From positions 1-15,346 of the forward strand of contig CALERM010000092.1 in the NCBI GenBank assembly GCA_937907715.1: DNA of 15,346 nt, read 5' to 3'. A program made the position numbers and the translations under genes. The notes below the pieces were generated by a model, which saw nothing but the letters and a program-made list of their open reading frames with translations, was not told the DNA's origin and made no database searches. The stretch comes from an uncultured Clostridia bacterium. GTDB lineage: Bacteria > Bacillota > Clostridia > Oscillospirales > Oscillospiraceae. Of this stretch, positions 14,425 to 15,346 are shown one piece after another. Positions within the stretch are counted from its first letter, which is position 1. The number at the start of each line of letters is the position of its first letter.

Positions 14425-14456
14425 TAAAAAATCGCCCGGCGTAAGCCGGGCGATTT
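14425..14456 (-). terminator. Intrinsic terminator of the SLH nucleotidase gene
   Basis: A perfect 12-bp stem (14429-14440 with 14445-14456, AAATCGCCCGGC) has a four-base loop. On the minus strand it runs into six T residues (14431-14426). It begins 30 bases after the stop codon at 14487 and lies back to back with the citrate synthase terminator. Confidence 0.92.
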
Positions 14457-14486
14457 CGCGTATTACGGGGTGATTTTTCAATGCTT

Positions 14487-15346
14487 TTAGCCAGCCATGT
14501 TCATAAAGACCTGCGCAACCATGGCGCGTGTTGCCGTACCGGCGGGGTTAAAGGCATTGTTGGAGCCGGAGAGATATTTCTCCGCCGTGCAGTAGTGAAC
14601 GCCTTCGAGCGCCCAGTCTGCGATGGAGGTAAGGTCGGTGTAGGTCAGCTCGGTTGCCGCGGTGCCTTCTGCCTTTCCGGTTGCGACGTCGTAGCCATAG
14701 AGGACCTTCGCCATCTCCTGACGGGTGATAGCCTTGTTGGGCGCGAACGTGCCGTCTGCATAGCCGCCGACGATGTTGTTTTCCGCCGCCCAGACAACCG
14801 CCGGAGCATACCAGCTGTCTTCCGTGCAGTCGGAGAACTTATCGGAAACCTTGGTGGTGACGGCAGGGGAGCCAGCCTGACGGTAGAGAATCGTAACGAG
14901 CATCGCGCGCGTCAGAGAGCCGTTCGGGTCGAAGCCCGCGCCGACGCCGTTCATCAGACCGTTGTCGCTGACGTAGTTGACTGCGTTTTCATACCATGCG
15001 CCCGGAACGATGTCGATGTACTTCACGATGGAGATGCGTCCGGCGGGCTTGGAATATGCATCGCCGATGGTGCCGCCGAGCTTGGTTTCGATGTAGGACA
15101 GGACCGCCTGCGCGTCCGTCATGGTCGCGTCGCCTGCCTTGAGAACCTTGGAGTTCTTGAACATCGTGAAGCCGTCGCCGCAGTAGGTAATGGTGTAGTC
15201 GATACCGCCGAGAGTGTAGGTCTTCTTGGCGTTGATTGGCTCATAGACGCCGGTCTTCTTGTTGAGAACCTGCACGTTCTGAACGCGGCGTGCGCCTGCG
15301 ACCTTGACGAACTCGCCCTTGTCGCTCAGCTCAACGGAAGAAGGGA
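14487..15346 (-). CDS. Cell-surface 5'-nucleotidase C-terminal region with three SLH repeats (5' end outside window)
   Basis: The frame is open to the window edge, so only about 285 C-terminal residues are seen and the start is missing; the GTG at 15275 is internal. The first ~105 visible residues match the C-terminal, substrate-binding domain of 5'-nucleotidases/2',3'-cyclic phosphodiesterases (RRVQNVQVLNKKTGVYEPIN, then TYTLGG and GDGFTMF). Three S-layer-homology repeats follow, each with its own helix and TRAM-like motif (SLTRAM, AITRQEM, TATRAM). SLH repeats bind pyruvylated wall polysaccharide, so the enzyme would be displayed on the cell surface, where it would salvage phosphate or nucleosides from nucleotides. 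The catalytic metal-binding domain should lie upstream, outside this window. The gene ends MNMAG and is followed by its own terminator. Confidence 0.88.
   Translation of the reverse strand, partial: PSSVELSDKGEFVKVAGARRVQNVQVLNKKTGVYEPINAKKTYTLGGIDYTITYCGDGFTMFKNSKVLKAGDATMTDAQAVLSYIETKLGGTIGDAYSKPAGRISIVKYIDIVPGAWYENAVNYVSDNGLMNGVGAGFDPNGSLTRAMLVTILYRQAGSPAVTTKVSDKFSDCTEDSWYAPAVVWAAENNIVGGYADGTFAPNKAITRQEMAKVLYGYDVATGKAEGTAATELTYTDLTSIADWALEGVHYCTAEKYLSGSNNAFNPAGTATRAMVAQVFMNMAG

Noticed and set aside
1..15346. Mobile element, defence island or CRISPR signatures
   Set aside because: No transposase, integrase, attachment repeat, spacer array or toxin-antitoxin pair was seen; the content is ordinary metabolic, transport and surface genes.

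Overview
The window looks like chromosomal DNA of an anaerobic gut-type Firmicute (class Clostridia, probably Oscillospirales/Ruminococcaceae-like). The reasons are Shine-Dalgarno sites in front of nearly every gene, E. coli/Bacillus-like sigma-A promoters, S-layer-homology domains, a FliB-family CxxCC protein, a clostridial heterodimeric ABC exporter with its MarR regulator, and a moderately high GC content that leaves long spurious antisense reading frames. It is densely coding; no gap exceeds about 300 bases (the largest, 12715-12981, is a divergent promoter region). I see no rRNA, tRNA, CRISPR array, insertion sequence or phage gene.

Layout. 1-1104: a 57-residue single-span membrane peptide with its own terminator, a membrane-anchored hypothetical protein, and a convergent small zinc-ribbon membrane protein. 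1111-5332 (minus): a MarR-type regulator and two half-transporter ABC genes, translationally coupled by 4-bp and 8-bp overlaps, expressed from one promoter that carries two identical 12-bp palindromes. 5411-6496 (minus) and 6680-7612 (plus): a FliB-type cysteine-rich protein and a PAP2 membrane phosphatase, transcribed divergently from two promoters whose -35 boxes touch. 7681-9069 (minus): a membrane-anchored phosphodiester glycosidase (NAGPA domain). 9239-14364: an oxidative citrate block, with aconitase and isocitrate dehydrogenase on the minus strand and citrate synthase on the plus strand. They diverge from a shared 267-bp region holding two 17-bp-spaced promoters, a 16-bp perfect palindrome and a cluster of TGCA-containing repeats. 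14487-15346 (minus): the 3' part of a secreted 5'-nucleotidase with three S-layer-homology repeats, cut by the window edge.

How they work together. Citrate synthase, aconitase and isocitrate dehydrogenase together convert oxaloacetate plus acetyl-CoA to 2-oxoglutarate, which in fermentative Clostridia mainly feeds glutamate synthesis. The isocitrate dehydrogenase is of the homodimeric type II family but has Asp where the NADP-binding Arg normally sits, so NAD preference is possible. The ABC pair has the complementary motif changes expected of a heterodimer with one degenerate and one catalytic ATP site, and the MarR protein is the obvious candidate to bind the twin palindromes. Several of the remaining proteins (PAP2, phosphodiester glycosidase, SLH nucleotidase) act at the membrane or cell surface on phosphate esters.

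I did not find a convincing new multi-gene system. The best leads are local: the MarR operator architecture, the cofactor-site change in the isocitrate dehydrogenase, and the shared control region of the citrate genes.
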